Assembly (NCBI RefSeq): GCF_014203015.1
Contig: NZ_JACHIB010000020.1
Location: 38,185-102,184 of the forward strand
DNA: 64,000 nucleotides
DNA from: Castellaniella defragrans
GTDB taxonomy: Bacteria > Pseudomonadota > Gammaproteobacteria > Burkholderiales > Burkholderiaceae_B
Reading direction: 5' to 3'
The notes beneath the pieces were generated by a model. That model searched no databases. It worked only from the letters and a program-made list of their open reading frames with translations, and had not been told where the DNA came from. This document shows positions 28,198 to 37,638 of the stretch, piece by piece (within the stretch, counting starts at the first letter, position 1; each line of letters begins with the position of its first letter). The position numbers and the translations under genes were made by a program.

Positions 28198-29853
28198 GTG
28201 CGCGAACTCCAGGTCCTGGTCGCCTTCGGCGGCTTCGTCGCCCTGCTGCTGTGGGGCGTGCACATGGTGCAGACCGGCGTGCAGCGGGCCTTCGGCAAGG
28301 CGCTGGGCCTGTGGATGGGCCGCGCCATGGGCTCGCCCCCGCGCGCCTTCGGCACGGGGCTGCTCATCACCGCCGCCATCCAGAGCAGCACGGCCACCGG
28401 GCTGATGATCACCGGCTTCGCCCTGGACGGCCTGGTGCCCCTGGTGCCGGGTCTGGCGGCCATGCTGGGCGCCAACGTCGGCACCACCCTGATCGTCCAG
28501 GCCCTGTCCTTCGACCCCACCGCGCTGGCGCCCGGGCTGGTGCTCGTCGGCGTCTGGATGTTCCGCCACTACGAGCCGGGCCGCGCCCGCGACCTGGGGC
28601 GGGCCCTGGTCGGCCTGGGCCTGCTGCTGCTGGCGCTGCACGAGCTGGTGACGCTGTTCGAGCCGCTGCAGAACGCGCCGCTGCTGGGCGGCGCCCTGCT
28701 CGCCCTGGCCGACGCGCCGGTGATCGCCCTGGCGGCCAGCGCGGCGCTGACCTGGGCCTCGCATTCCAGCGTGGCCGTGGTGGTGCTGATCATGTCGCTC
28801 GCCCATCACGACCTGGTCCCGCCGGAGCTGGCCTACGCGCTGGTGCTGGGCGCCAACCTGGGCACCGCCATCAATCCGGTCCTGGAAGGCGGCGGCGAGG
28901 GCAACCCCGCCGCCCGGCGCCTGCCCATCGGCAACCTGGGCACGCGCGCCGCCGGCTGCCTGCTGGGTCTGGCCCTGCTGCCCTGGGCCGGCCCGATCAT
29001 GGCGGCGCTGGGCGACGCTGCGCACGCCGTGGCGAACTTCCACCTGCTGTTCAACCTCGTGGTGGCCGCCTGCTTCATGCCCGCGCTGGAACCCTACGCC
29101 CGGCTGCTGCAGCGGCTGCTGCCGGCGCGCGCCGATCCCCACGACCCGGCCCGCCCCCAATACCTGGACGAATCCGCGCGCGAAGTCCCGTCCGTGGCGC
29201 TGGGCCAGGCCGCCCGCGAGGCCCTGCGGCTGACGGACCTGCTGCGCGAATCGCTGCGGCTGACCGGGCAGGCCCTGCTGCGCGACGATCCCCGGGCGAC
29301 CAGCCAGGCGCGCTACCTGAACGGCGCCATCAGCCAGCTGGACCGCTCGGTGACCGCCTACCTGGCGACCCAGGACCAGGAAAGCCTCAGCGCCGACGAC
29401 GCGCAGTACCTCAAATCCATCCTGACCTTTTCCATGAACGTCGCCCACGCCGCCGACGTGTCGGGCATGGGCCTGCTGGGCCACGCGGGGCGGCTGCACA
29501 AGAAGCACTGGGAGCTGGATCCCGAGCAGCAGGCCGAGCTGGCCGACGTCCTGGAGCGGCTGCAGCGCAACCTGCGCCAGGCCGCCGCCGTGTTCGTCTC
29601 GGGCGACCGCGCCGCGGCGCGCGCCCTGGCCTTTGAAAAGGAACACTTCCGCGCCCTGGAAGCCCGCGCGGCCGAGCGCCACCTGGACCGCATCAAGACC
29701 GGCCGCATCGACGCCGCCGACATCGGCGCCTTCTACCTGGAAATCCTGCGCGACGCCGGCGGGGTGAACGCCTGCCTGGTCAACGCGGCGGCCTACCCCG
29801 TGCTGGACCGCCACGGCGAACTGCGCCCCAACCGGCTGCGCGAATCGGAGTGA
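28198..29853 (+). CDS. Na+/phosphate cotransporter family protein with PhoU-like domain
   Basis: 551 residues. The N-terminal half holds two inverted Na/Pi-cotransporter repeats with QSSTATGLMITGFAL and a second SHSSVAVVVLIMS. The C-terminal roughly 200 residues are helical and resemble PhoU (residues about 330-540). Homologues such as YjbB export phosphate. The start is GTG at 28198, 25 bases after htpX; the first membrane segment LQVLVAFGGFVALLLWG begins at once. No phosphate-regulon genes are nearby. Confidence 0.88.
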   Translation: MRELQVLVAFGGFVALLLWGVHMVQTGVQRAFGKALGLWMGRAMGSPPRAFGTGLLITAAIQSSTATGLMITGFALDGLVPLVPGLAAMLGANVGTTLIVQALSFDPTALAPGLVLVGVWMFRHYEPGRARDLGRALVGLGLLLLALHELVTLFEPLQNAPLLGGALLALADAPVIALAASAALTWASHSSVAVVVLIMSLAHHDLVPPELAYALVLGANLGTAINPVLEGGGEGNPAARRLPIGNLGTRAAGCLLGLALLPWAGPIMAALGDAAHAVANFHLLFNLVVAACFMPALEPYARLLQRLLPARADPHDPARPQYLDESAREVPSVALGQAAREALRLTDLLRESLRLTGQALLRDDPRATSQARYLNGAISQLDRSVTAYLATQDQESLSADDAQYLKSILTFSMNVAHAADVSGMGLLGHAGRLHKKHWELDPEQQAELADVLERLQRNLRQAAAVFVSGDRAAARALAFEKEHFRALEARAAERHLDRIKTGRIDAADIGAFYLEILRDAGGVNACLVNAAAYPVLDRHGELRPNRLRESE

Positions 29854-29923
29854 GCCCGCCGCGCCGTGCGCGGCGCACGCGGCACGAGCCTGCCGGCCGC
29901 GGGACGCGCCCGCGCACCGCCGC

Positions 29924-32644
29924 TCAGTGCGCGGCGCCCCAGTCGGGGCCGACGCCGACCTCGGCCACCAGCGGCACCGCCAGTTCCGCCACCCCCGCCA
30001 TCAGCACCGGCACCCGCTCGCGCAGGGCCTCGATCTCGTCGTCGGCGGCGTCGAACACCAGTTCGTCGTGGACCTGCATCACCATCAGGCTGCGCAGGCC
30101 CTCGGCGTCCAGCCAGTCCTGCACCGCCACCATGGCCATCTTGATGAGGTCGGCCGCCGTGCCCTGCATGGGCGCGTTGATGGCGGCCCGCTCGGCGGCG
30201 GCCGCGCGCGGCCCCTTGGCGCCGGACAGTTCCGGGAAATACAGGCGCCGTCCGAACACGGTCTCCACGTAGCCCTGCTCGCGGGCCTGGCGGCGGATGC
30301 GGTCCATGTAGTCGGCCACGCCCGGGTAGCGCATGAAATAGCGGTCGATGTAGGACTTGGCCGCCGCCCGGGTGATGCCCAGGTTGCTCGCCAGGCCGAA
30401 CTCGCCCATGCCGTAGATCAGACCGAAGTTGATGGCCTTGGCCGCCCGCCGGTGCTCGGCGTCGACCTGGTCCAGGGGCAGGCCGAAGACCTCGGCCGCC
30501 GTGGCGCGGTGGATGTCTAGTCCCTGGGCGAAGGCCTGGCGCAGATTGGCGTCGCCCGACACGTGGGCCATCACGCGCAATTCGATCTGCGAGTAGTCGG
30601 CCGACACGATCTTCCCCAGGCTGGACACGAAGGCCGAGCGCACGCGCCGGCCCTCGGCCGTGCGCACGGGGATGTTCTGCAGGTTCGGGTCGGACGAGGC
30701 CAGCCGTCCGGTCACCACGGCGGCCTGGGCGTAGCGCGTGTGCACCCGGCCGGTGCGCGGATCGATCATGCGCGGCAGCTTGTCGGTGTAGGTGGATTTC
30801 AGCTTGGCGATGCCGCGGTAGTCGAGCAGCAGGCGCGGCAGGGGGTAGTCGGCCGCCAGGCGGGTGAGGACGTCCTCGTCGGTGGAGGGCGCGCCGCCCG
30901 CCGTCTTGCGCAGCACCGGCAGCTGCATGCGCTGGAACAGGATCTCGCCCAGCTGCTTGGGCGAATTCAGGTTGAAGGGCTGGCCCGCCAGGGCGTGGGC
31001 CTGGGCCTCGAGGTCGATCATCTGCCGGCCCAGCTCGTGGCTCTGCGCCGCCAGCACCTTGGCGTCGATGGCCACGCCGTTGCGCTCGATGCGCGTGAGC
31101 ACGTCGGAGGTGCGGATCTCCAGTTCGTAGATGCGCTTCAGGCCGGCCTCGGCCTCGACCTTGGGCAGGAGGACCTGGTGCAGGCGCAGGGTGAAGTCGG
31201 CGTCCTCAGCGGCGTAATGCGCCGCCTGGTCCAGGGCGACCTCGTCGAAGCCGATCTGGCGCGCGCCCTTGCCGCACAGGTCCTCGTAGGTCGTGCCCGT
31301 CAGCCCCAGCCACTGGATGCACAGTTCCTGCAGGTTCACGCGCCGGTGGGACTGCAGCACGTAGGCCTGCAGCATGGTGTCGTGGCGCACCCCGCGCAGG
31401 GCGACCCCTTCGTTGGCGAACACGTGGGCGTCGTACTTGGCGTGGTGCAGCAGCTTGGGCGCGGCGGGGTCCTCCAGCCAGGGGCGCAGGCGTTCGAGCA
31501 CCAGGGCGCGGTCGAGCTGCTCGGGCGTGCCCGGCCCGCGATGGCCCACCGGCACGTAGGCCGCGCGGCCGGGCTCGATGGCGAAGGACAGCCCCACCAG
31601 GCGGGCCGCCATGGGATCCAGGCTGGTGGTCTCGGTGTCCAGCGCGGCCAGGGGCGCCGCCCGCAGGCGCGCCAGCCAGCGGTCCAGCGCCGCCTCGTCG
31701 AGGATGGTTTCGTAATCGATGGCGTCGGGCGCGGGCGGCACCTCGCGCGCCGCGCGGGCGTCCTGGACCGGAATGCGGCCCGGCTCGCCGGTTTCCTCGC
31801 GCAGCCAGGTCCGGAAGCCATAGGTCTCGTACAGCCGCACCAGCGTCTCGTGGTCGGGCGGCCGCAGGCCCAGCGCCGCCGGCACCCAGCCGTCCTGCAG
31901 CTCGCAGTCCAGGCGCACGGTGAGCAGGTCGCGCGTCATGGGGAAATTCGGCGCCGCCGCGCGCAGGTTTTCCCCGGCCACGCCGCGGATCTCGCCCGCA
32001 TGGGCGACCAGGGTGTCGATGTCGCCGTATTCGTTCAGCCACTTGACGGCGGTCTTGGGGCCGACCTTCTCCACCCCGGGCACATTGTCCACGGCGTCGC
32101 CGGTCAGCATCAGATAGTCGACGATGCGCTCGGGCGGCACGCCGAACTTGCGGATCACGCCCTCGCGGTCCTGGCGCTCGCCCGACATGGTGTTGATCAG
32201 CTCCACCCGGTCGTTGACCAGCTGGGCCAGATCCTTGTCGCCCGTCGAAATGATGGTATAAAAGTCGTTTTCGCCCGCCTGGCGCGCCAGGGTGCCGATG
32301 ATGTCGTCGGCCTCCACGCCCGGCGCCGCGATCACGGTCCAGCCCAGCGCGGCGGCGGCCTCGTGGATCGGTTCGATCTGGGCGCGCAGGTCGTCGGGCA
32401 TCGAAGGGCGATGGGCCTTGTAGTCGGGGTAGATCGTTTCCCGGAACGAACCGCCCGGGGCGTCGAACACGCAGGCTCCGTGAGTCGCCACGTCCTTGTA
32501 ATCCAGCAACAGCCTCCGTAACATGGAGACGACGCCATACAGGGCTCCGGTGGGTTCGCCGCGCGCATTGCGCAGATCGGGCATCGCATGATAGGCGCGG
32601 TACAGGTAGCTGGACCCATCCACGAGCAACAAGGTTTTTTTCAT
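29924..32644 (-). CDS. polA: DNA polymerase I
   Basis: 906-residue Pol I for Okazaki fragment processing and repair. Three domains: 5' nuclease (MKKTLLLVDGSSYLYRAYHAMP, GVEADDIIGTLA), 3'-5' exonuclease with intact acidic motif LAALDTETTSLDPMA (about residue 345), and polymerase with DYSQIELRVMAHVSGD and VHDELVFD. The start ATG at 32642-32644 is inside the palindrome CATG shared with the divergent LOG gene. No strong Shine-Dalgarno precedes it, but the N-terminus aligns with other PolA proteins. The upstream in-frame extension is not conserved-looking. Confidence 0.96.
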   Translation of the reverse strand: MKKTLLLVDGSSYLYRAYHAMPDLRNARGEPTGALYGVVSMLRRLLLDYKDVATHGACVFDAPGGSFRETIYPDYKAHRPSMPDDLRAQIEPIHEAAAALGWTVIAAPGVEADDIIGTLARQAGENDFYTIISTGDKDLAQLVNDRVELINTMSGERQDREGVIRKFGVPPERIVDYLMLTGDAVDNVPGVEKVGPKTAVKWLNEYGDIDTLVAHAGEIRGVAGENLRAAAPNFPMTRDLLTVRLDCELQDGWVPAALGLRPPDHETLVRLYETYGFRTWLREETGEPGRIPVQDARAAREVPPAPDAIDYETILDEAALDRWLARLRAAPLAALDTETTSLDPMAARLVGLSFAIEPGRAAYVPVGHRGPGTPEQLDRALVLERLRPWLEDPAAPKLLHHAKYDAHVFANEGVALRGVRHDTMLQAYVLQSHRRVNLQELCIQWLGLTGTTYEDLCGKGARQIGFDEVALDQAAHYAAEDADFTLRLHQVLLPKVEAEAGLKRIYELEIRTSDVLTRIERNGVAIDAKVLAAQSHELGRQMIDLEAQAHALAGQPFNLNSPKQLGEILFQRMQLPVLRKTAGGAPSTDEDVLTRLAADYPLPRLLLDYRGIAKLKSTYTDKLPRMIDPRTGRVHTRYAQAAVVTGRLASSDPNLQNIPVRTAEGRRVRSAFVSSLGKIVSADYSQIELRVMAHVSGDANLRQAFAQGLDIHRATAAEVFGLPLDQVDAEHRRAAKAINFGLIYGMGEFGLASNLGITRAAAKSYIDRYFMRYPGVADYMDRIRRQAREQGYVETVFGRRLYFPELSGAKGPRAAAAERAAINAPMQGTAADLIKMAMVAVQDWLDAEGLRSLMVMQVHDELVFDAADDEIEALRERVPVLMAGVAELAVPLVAEVGVGPDWGAAH

Positions 32645-33314
32645 GACGGACAATAAGACGAAACGCGTTTCGGCCGAACAACAGATTCCCACGATTATTG
32701 CAGAGATGCGCGCGGCGGCCTCGGCCTTCCAGAAAATCGGCCTGGGCGTGAGCATCTTCGGCAGCGCCCGGGTTCCCCGCGGCCACCCCTTCTACGCCCT
32801 GGGCATGGAACTGGGCGCGCGCATCGCGCAGCTGGGCCTGCCGGTGATCGCCGGCGGCGGCCCGGGCCTGATGGAGGCCGCCAACCGCGGCGCCTTCGAG
32901 GCGGGCGGGCGCAGCGTCGGGCTGAACATCCGCCTGCCGCGCGAAAAGACCGACAATTCCTACCAGACCGACAGCCTGCACTTTGAATATTTCAATTCGC
33001 GCAAGGCCTCGTTCTTCATGCACAGCCTGGCCTACGTGGTGCTGCCCGGCGGCTTCGGCACGCTCGACGAGCTGTTCGAGGCCATCACGCTGGTGCAGAC
33101 CATGAAGCAGCCGCCCGCCCCCATCATCCTGGTGGGCGTGGAATTCTGGTCCGGCCTGATGGACTGGGTCCGCGACCAGCTGCTCACCCACGGCATGATC
33201 GGCCCCTTCGACCTCGACCTGCTGCTGGTCTCCGACGACATCGACGAAATCGTGCGCCTCATCCAGGAAGCCGCCCAGATCGAGCAGCGCCGCGAACCGG
33301 CGCTGCCGACCTGA
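32643..33314 (+). CDS. LOG-family protein (cytokinin riboside phosphoribohydrolase-like)
   Basis: 223-residue Rossmann-fold protein of the TIGR00730/LOG family. The phosphoribohydrolase signature is PGGFGTLDELFEAITLVQ and the nucleotide-binding loop is AGGGPGLMEAANRGAFEAG. Family members hydrolyse nucleoside monophosphates such as AMP or cytokinin ribotides. The ATG at 32643 overlaps the polA start codon by two bases on the opposite strand, and its Shine-Dalgarno (AAGG, eight bases upstream) lies within the polA coding sequence. A start at the Met of MRAAASAFQK is an alternative that would separate the genes. Confidence 0.88.
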   Translation: MTDNKTKRVSAEQQIPTIIAEMRAAASAFQKIGLGVSIFGSARVPRGHPFYALGMELGARIAQLGLPVIAGGGPGLMEAANRGAFEAGGRSVGLNIRLPREKTDNSYQTDSLHFEYFNSRKASFFMHSLAYVVLPGGFGTLDELFEAITLVQTMKQPPAPIILVGVEFWSGLMDWVRDQLLTHGMIGPFDLDLLLVSDDIDEIVRLIQEAAQIEQRREPALPT

Positions 33315-33466
33315 ATCCGGCCGCGGCCGGCGCCGGCTCCGCGGCCGGGGCCGGGCATCCCTAGGGGTAATGCTCGATGCGCCCCGGCAAAAACCTGGGT
33401 TAACATCACGCCTTGTCACCGTCGGCCGGCGCCACCCGCCGCCCGACCACCCAGGAGAACCATGCG

Positions 33467-34255
33467 ATGAAAACCACCCTGCTCGGGGCCGCGCTGCTGA
33501 TCGCGGCCGGCCTGATCCCCGCCGTGGGCGCCGCCGCCGACGCCAAGGAACTCAAGATCGCCACCGAAGCCGGCTACCCGCCGTTTGAATACCGCAACCC
33601 CAACGGCCAGCTCGAAGGCTTCGACATCGACATCGGCAACGAGCTCTGCAAGCGCCTGAACCGCACCTGCGTGTGGATCGACCAGTCCTTCGACAGCCTG
33701 ATTCCCGGCCTGCAGGCGCGCAAGTTCGACCTCGCCAATTCCACCATGACCGCCACCGAGGCGCGCAAGAAAGTCATCGACTTCTCCACGCCCATGTACA
33801 TCGTGCCGGTCAAGCTGATGGTCAAGAAGGGCAGCGGCCTGCAGCCCACCGCCGAATCCCTGAAGGGCAAGCGCGTCGGCGTGCAGCAGGGCACCACGAT
33901 GGAAACCTACGCGCGCAAGCACTGGGCGCCCAAGGGCGTCGAGGTCGTCGCCTATCCCAGCTACACCAACGCCTACGTGGACGTCACGGCCGGCCGCCTG
34001 GACGCCACCTTCCAGGAAGCCCAGAGCGCGGTCGAGGGCTTCCTGAACAAGCCCGAAGGCGCCGGCTACGAGCTCGCCGACATGACGCTGGACGACCCGA
34101 TCCTGAACGAGCCCATCGCCATGGGCATCCGCAAGGGCAATGCGGTCAAGGCCGACGTGGACAAGACCCTCAAGGCCATGCTGGCCGACGGCACGATCCA
34201 GGGCTACGCGAAGAAATATTTCGCCGAAGGCCTGATCCAGTTCCCCGCCCAGTGA
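33467..34255 (+). CDS. Periplasmic amino-acid-binding protein of an ABC importer
   Basis: 262 residues with a signal peptide (MKTTLLGAALLIAAGLIPAV..AAADA, cleavage about residue 24) and the family-3 solute-binding signature GFDIDIGNELCKRLNRTC. The fold resembles lysine/arginine/ornithine- or histidine-binding proteins (LAO/HisJ). The ATG at 33467 follows GGAG by nine bases; an ATG five bases upstream is out of frame. It heads a four-gene transporter set with two permeases and an ATPase. Basic amino acids are the likely substrate, by family. Confidence 0.9.
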   Translation: MKTTLLGAALLIAAGLIPAVGAAADAKELKIATEAGYPPFEYRNPNGQLEGFDIDIGNELCKRLNRTCVWIDQSFDSLIPGLQARKFDLANSTMTATEARKKVIDFSTPMYIVPVKLMVKKGSGLQPTAESLKGKRVGVQQGTTMETYARKHWAPKGVEVVAYPSYTNAYVDVTAGRLDATFQEAQSAVEGFLNKPEGAGYELADMTLDDPILNEPIAMGIRKGNAVKADVDKTLKAMLADGTIQGYAKKYFAEGLIQFPAQ

Positions 34256-34425
34256 TTTCGCGCCCGCCGCGCCATGCCGCCTGAGCGCGCGCCCGGGCCC
34301 GGCCTCCCCGGAGGCGGCCTGGCGGGCTCCGTCCGGCGCGGCGCGGCCGGCGCATCCCGGGCAGGGCGCCGCCGCACCGGCCCGCGGGCCGGAATCCTCC
34401 ACTCCATCGTCCATCCCCGATACCC

Positions 34426-35115
34426 ATGTTTCTAGACGGCTACGGTCCCCTGCTGCTGGAGGGGACGTGGGTCACCATCAAGCTCGCGCTGCTGTCCCTG
34501 GCCGTGGCCGTGGGGCTGGGGCTGCTGGGCGCCTGGGCCAAGCTGTCGGCCTCGTGGGGCGCCCGCCTGGCCGCCACCGCCTACACCACGCTCATCCGCG
34601 GCGTCCCGGATCTGGTGCTGATGCTGCTGATCTTCTTCAGCATGCAGATCTACCTGAACGACCTGACCGACCTGCTCGGGCTGGACCCGATCGACATCGA
34701 TCCCTTCGGCGCCGGCGTGCTGACGCTGGGCTTCATCTACGGCGCCTACTTCGCCGAGACCTTCCGCGGCGCGTTCATGGCCGTGCCCTACGGCCAGATG
34801 GAGGCCGCCACGGCCTACGGCATGCGCGAATTCCAGGTCTTCCGCCGCGTGCTGTTCCCGCAGATGATGCGCCACGCCCTGCCCGGCATCGGCAACAACT
34901 GGCAGGTCCTGCTGAAATCCACCGCGCTGGTGTCGCTGATCGGCCTGACCGACCTGGTCAAGGTCGCCCAGGACGCCGGCAACGTCACCTTCCGGGTGTT
35001 CCTGTTCATCAGCCTGACCGGCCTGATCTACCTGGCCCTGACCACCCTGTCCAACGGCATCCTGTACTGGCTGGACCGCCGCTACAGCGTGGGCGTGCGC
35101 GAGGCGCAGCTATGA
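34426..35115 (+). CDS. Polar amino acid ABC transporter permease (HisQ-like)
   Basis: 229-residue inner-membrane permease with about five hydrophobic segments, beginning LLLEGTWVTIKLALLSLAVAV. The cytoplasmic EAA loop is EAATAYGMREFQVFRRVLFPQM. It is 170 bases after the binding-protein gene and overlaps the second permease by four bases (ATGA). Confidence 0.93.
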   Translation: MFLDGYGPLLLEGTWVTIKLALLSLAVAVGLGLLGAWAKLSASWGARLAATAYTTLIRGVPDLVLMLLIFFSMQIYLNDLTDLLGLDPIDIDPFGAGVLTLGFIYGAYFAETFRGAFMAVPYGQMEAATAYGMREFQVFRRVLFPQMMRHALPGIGNNWQVLLKSTALVSLIGLTDLVKVAQDAGNVTFRVFLFISLTGLIYLALTTLSNGILYWLDRRYSVGVREAQL

Positions 35116-35822
35116 CCGACGTGCTCGAACAGTTCTGGCGCGCCTACCTGTACGCCAGCAACGGCAGCCCGTCGGGCATGGCCATCACCCTGTGGCTGCT
35201 GGTGCTGTCGGTGTCGATGGGCTTCTTCGTCTCGATCTTCCTCGCCGTGGCCCGGGTGTCCTCGCGCCGCTGGCTGTCGGTCCCGCTGTGGGCCTTCAGC
35301 TACGTGTTCCGCGGCACGCCGCTGTACGTGCAGATCCTGTTCATCTACGCCGGCATCTACAGCCTGGACTTCGTCAAGGGCACCCCGCCGCTGGCGGCGT
35401 TCTTCCAGAGCGGCTTCAACTGCCTGGTGCTGGCCCTGACGCTGAACACCGTCGCCTACACCACCGAGATCTTCGCCGGCGCCATCCGCGCCACCAGCGC
35501 CGGCGAGATCGAGGCCGCGCGCGCCTACGGCATGACGCGCTTCGCGATGTACCGCCGGGTGATCCTGCCCTCGGCCCTGCGCCGCGCGCTGCCGGCCTAC
35601 AGCAACGAAGTCATCCTGATGCTGCACGCCACCTCCCTGGCCTTCACCGCCACCGTGCCCGACATCCTCAAAGTCGCCCGCGACGCCAACTCGGCCACCT
35701 ACCAGACCTTCGCGTCCTACGGCCTGGCCGCCCTGCTCTACCTGTGCCTGTCGTTCGCACTCATCTGGCTGTTCCGCCGGTTCGAGCGCCGCACGCTGGC
35801 CTACCTGGGCACCCACCGCTAG
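35112..35822 (+). CDS. Polar amino acid ABC transporter permease (HisM-like)
   Basis: 236-residue inner-membrane permease pairing with the preceding one. The EAA loop is EIEAARAYGMTRFAMYRRVILP and the FRGTPLYVQILFIY segment is typical of HisM/ArtM proteins. Its start overlaps the previous stop (ATGA) and the ATPase gene follows after 21 bases. Confidence 0.93.
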   Translation: MTDVLEQFWRAYLYASNGSPSGMAITLWLLVLSVSMGFFVSIFLAVARVSSRRWLSVPLWAFSYVFRGTPLYVQILFIYAGIYSLDFVKGTPPLAAFFQSGFNCLVLALTLNTVAYTTEIFAGAIRATSAGEIEAARAYGMTRFAMYRRVILPSALRRALPAYSNEVILMLHATSLAFTATVPDILKVARDANSATYQTFASYGLAALLYLCLSFALIWLFRRFERRTLAYLGTHR

Positions 35823-35843
35823 GGCCTGTTCATACCGATCCCC

Positions 35844-36611
35844 ATGTCCAAACTCGAAGTACTCAACATCCACAAGCGCTACGGCGACAACGAGGTCCTC
35901 AAGGGCGTCTCCCTGACGGCCAACGCCGGCGACGTGATCTGCATCCTGGGCTCCAGCGGCTCGGGCAAGTCGACCTTCCTGCGCTGCATCAACTTCCTGG
36001 AAAAGCCCAATCAGGGCTCGGTGTCGCTCAACGGCGAAATGCTGAAGATCGTCCACGACAAGCACGGCGAGCCCCACGCCGCCGACCTGGACCAGCTGCG
36101 CCGCCTGCGCTCGAAACTGGCGATGGTGTTCCAGCACTTCAATCTATGGGCGCACATGAACGTGCTGGGCAACGTGATCGAGGCGCCGATCCAGGTGCTG
36201 AAGCTGGGCCGCGCCGAAGCCGTCGAACGCGCCCGCCACTACCTGGCCAAGGTCGGCCTGGACCCCAAGGTCGAAACCCAGTATCCCTCGTCCCTGTCGG
36301 GCGGCCAGCAGCAGCGCGTGGCGATCGCCCGCGCCCTGGCCATGGAGCCCGAGGTCATGCTGTTCGACGAGCCCACGTCCGCGCTGGACCCGGAGCTGGT
36401 GGGCGAGGTGCTGAAGGTCATGCAGAAGCTGGCCGAGGAAGGCCGCACCATGCTGGTCGTCACCCACGAAATGGGCTTCGCGCGCAACCTGGCGTCGCAG
36501 GTCATGTTCCTGCACCAGGGCGTGGCCGAGGAGGTCGGCGCCCCGGCCGATATTTTCGACAACCCGCAAAGCCCGCGGCTGCGGCAGTTTCTGTCGGGGA
36601 ACCTGAAGTAG
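35844..36611 (+). CDS. Polar amino acid ABC transporter ATP-binding protein (HisP-like)
   Basis: 255-residue ATPase with Walker [14 protein letters not shown] (about residue 40), Q-loop [14 protein letters not shown] signature [15 protein letters not shown], Walker [13 protein letters not shown] and the switch histidine VVTHEMGF. The insert [19 protein letters not shown] is characteristic of HisP. It completes the importer with the binding protein and both permeases. Confidence 0.95.
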   Translation: MSKLEVLNIHKRYGDNEVLKGVSLTANAGDVICILGSSGSGKSTFLRCINFLEKPNQGSVSLNGEMLKIVHDKHGEPHAADLDQLRRLRSKLAMVFQHFNLWAHMNVLGNVIEAPIQVLKLGRAEAVERARHYLAKVGLDPKVETQYPSSLSGGQQQRVAIARALAMEPEVMLFDEPTSALDPELVGEVLKVMQKLAEEGRTMLVVTHEMGFARNLASQVMFLHQGVAEEVGAPADIFDNPQSPRLRQFLSGNLK

Positions 36612-36635
36612 GGCCCGGCCCCGTGCCGGAACGAT

Positions 36636-37010
36636 TCACCATCCGTGGCCGATCACGAAACCGGCCAGGCCCGCAATGGCCATCCCGAAGATGAACAGCA
36701 TCGCCCAGAGCGGCGCGATGACGTATTTCCTGAAATCCCGCAGCAGGATCTGAACCGCATCCACCATCTCCCCCTTCGCCACGCGGATCGTGTCGTCGAA
36801 CTCGCGCTTGGCGAACTGGATCTGCTCGTGCAGTTCGCCGGACAGCGTCCGGATGTTGTTGCCGGCCGCCGCGTCGAACTGGGCGGCCGCCTGCTGGATG
36901 GAGCGGTCCAGCGCTTCCTGGACCTTGGGCAGGTTCGCGTCCAGGATGTCGGTCGCCGCCGTTTCCAGGGCCTGGCCGAAGTTCTGCGAGGTTTCTTTGA
37001 AGTCGAACAC
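36636..37010 (-). CDS. Unknown small protein with C-terminal membrane segment
   Basis: 124 residues, family not recognised. Residues 1 to about 95 are amphipathic and charged, rich in Ala, Gln and Glu (likely helical, possibly coiled coil). Residues about 97-120 form one strong hydrophobic segment (APLWAMLFIFGMAIAGLAGF), so it is a tail-anchored type protein. The start is GTG at 37010 with AAGGA eight bases upstream. The Shine-Dalgarno region is duplicated (GTGATCCTTTCGGG at 37015-37028 and 37041-37054). It converges on the ABC ATPase gene. Confidence 0.7.
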   Translation of the reverse strand: MFDFKETSQNFGQALETAATDILDANLPKVQEALDRSIQQAAAQFDAAAGNNIRTLSGELHEQIQFAKREFDDTIRVAKGEMVDAVQILLRDFRKYVIAPLWAMLFIFGMAIAGLAGFVIGHGW

Positions 37011-37014
37011 GGGC

Positions 37015-37054
37015 GTGATCCTTTCGGGCGGTTCTTTCGGGTGATCCTTTCGGG
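37015..37054. repeat. 14-bp direct repeat at the ribosome-binding region
   Basis: GTGATCCTTTCGGG appears at 37015-37028 and again at 37041-37054, with a partial copy TTCTTTCGGG in between. The promoter-proximal copy duplicates the ribosome-binding site of the unknown 124-residue protein gene. Confidence 0.8.
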
Positions 37055-37089
37055 GGATCGGTCGGGGGGAGTCCGCTAGCGCGCGGGGT

Positions 37090-37215
37090 TCAGGCGTCCT
37101 CCCGCTGCCTGCGCAGGGACTCGTTTTCCTTTTTCAGCGCCTCGTGGCTTTCGTACAGCTCCCAGCCTTTGCGCAGGACGGCGTAGAGTCCAATGATGGC
37201 CAGCAGATTCTTCAT
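37090..37215 (-). CDS. Unknown 41-residue protein
   Basis: Starts MKNLLAIIGLYAVLRKGWEL, with a short hydrophobic N-terminus (about residues 3-14) followed by a charged helix SHEALKKENESLRRQRED that could be a coiled coil. AGGAG lies five bases before the ATG, a good ribosome site, which is the main evidence for the gene. No family is recognised. It follows the zinc-ribbon gene with a two-base gap. Confidence 0.6.
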   Translation of the reverse strand: MKNLLAIIGLYAVLRKGWELYESHEALKKENESLRRQREDA

Positions 37216-37217
37216 GG

Positions 37218-37448
37218 TCAACTCCTGAAAGGATGAAGGGCGGCATCCACCGCCTTTTCCAGAGCGGTCAGGCGGCGGGTCTTGACGGGCCTGTGGCCGC
37301 AGCGCGCGCAGACCGGGGAATGCGGGAGCATGCCGCTGGTCTGGCCATGCCAGAACACGTTGCCGGCGGGACGGCTGGCGGGCCGGTGGACCCGCTTCCA
37401 GCCGCAGGCCGGACATTGCAGCATGAAAGGTTTGGGCGGAACGAGCAT
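37218..37448 (-). CDS. Small zinc-ribbon protein, function unknown
   Basis: 76 residues with two CxxC pairs, LQCPACGW and VCARCGH, 34 residues apart, enough for a zinc ribbon. The rest is basic. AGGAG stands seven bases before the ATG at 37448. Two bases separate its stop from the 41-residue gene, so the pair is probably co-transcribed. No family name can be given. Confidence 0.65.
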   Translation of the reverse strand: MLVPPKPFMLQCPACGWKRVHRPASRPAGNVFWHGQTSGMLPHSPVCARCGHRPVKTRRLTALEKAVDAALHPFRS

Positions 37449-37638
37449 GGGGCGGCTCCTGCTTTGGAATGTCCACGGATCGATGCTAGGCGCGGGGCGC
37501 GACATTTCGTGTCGCATCGAACGAAAGCCGGGACTGCGCGTTCCATGCCTGGGATATTTTCGTCCGTTCGTACTTCCCAGTCTGGCGGGGGAATCTGGGC
37601 CTGCCCAGAATGAGGCTTCCTGCATCCGGAAGCCCGCC

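Noticed and set aside
37282..37638. Longer N-terminus for the Rpn-type nuclease
   Set aside because: The extension overlaps the divergent zinc-ribbon gene and its ribosome site, and the translation is not protein-like. The ATG at 37639 has a usable GGAAG.
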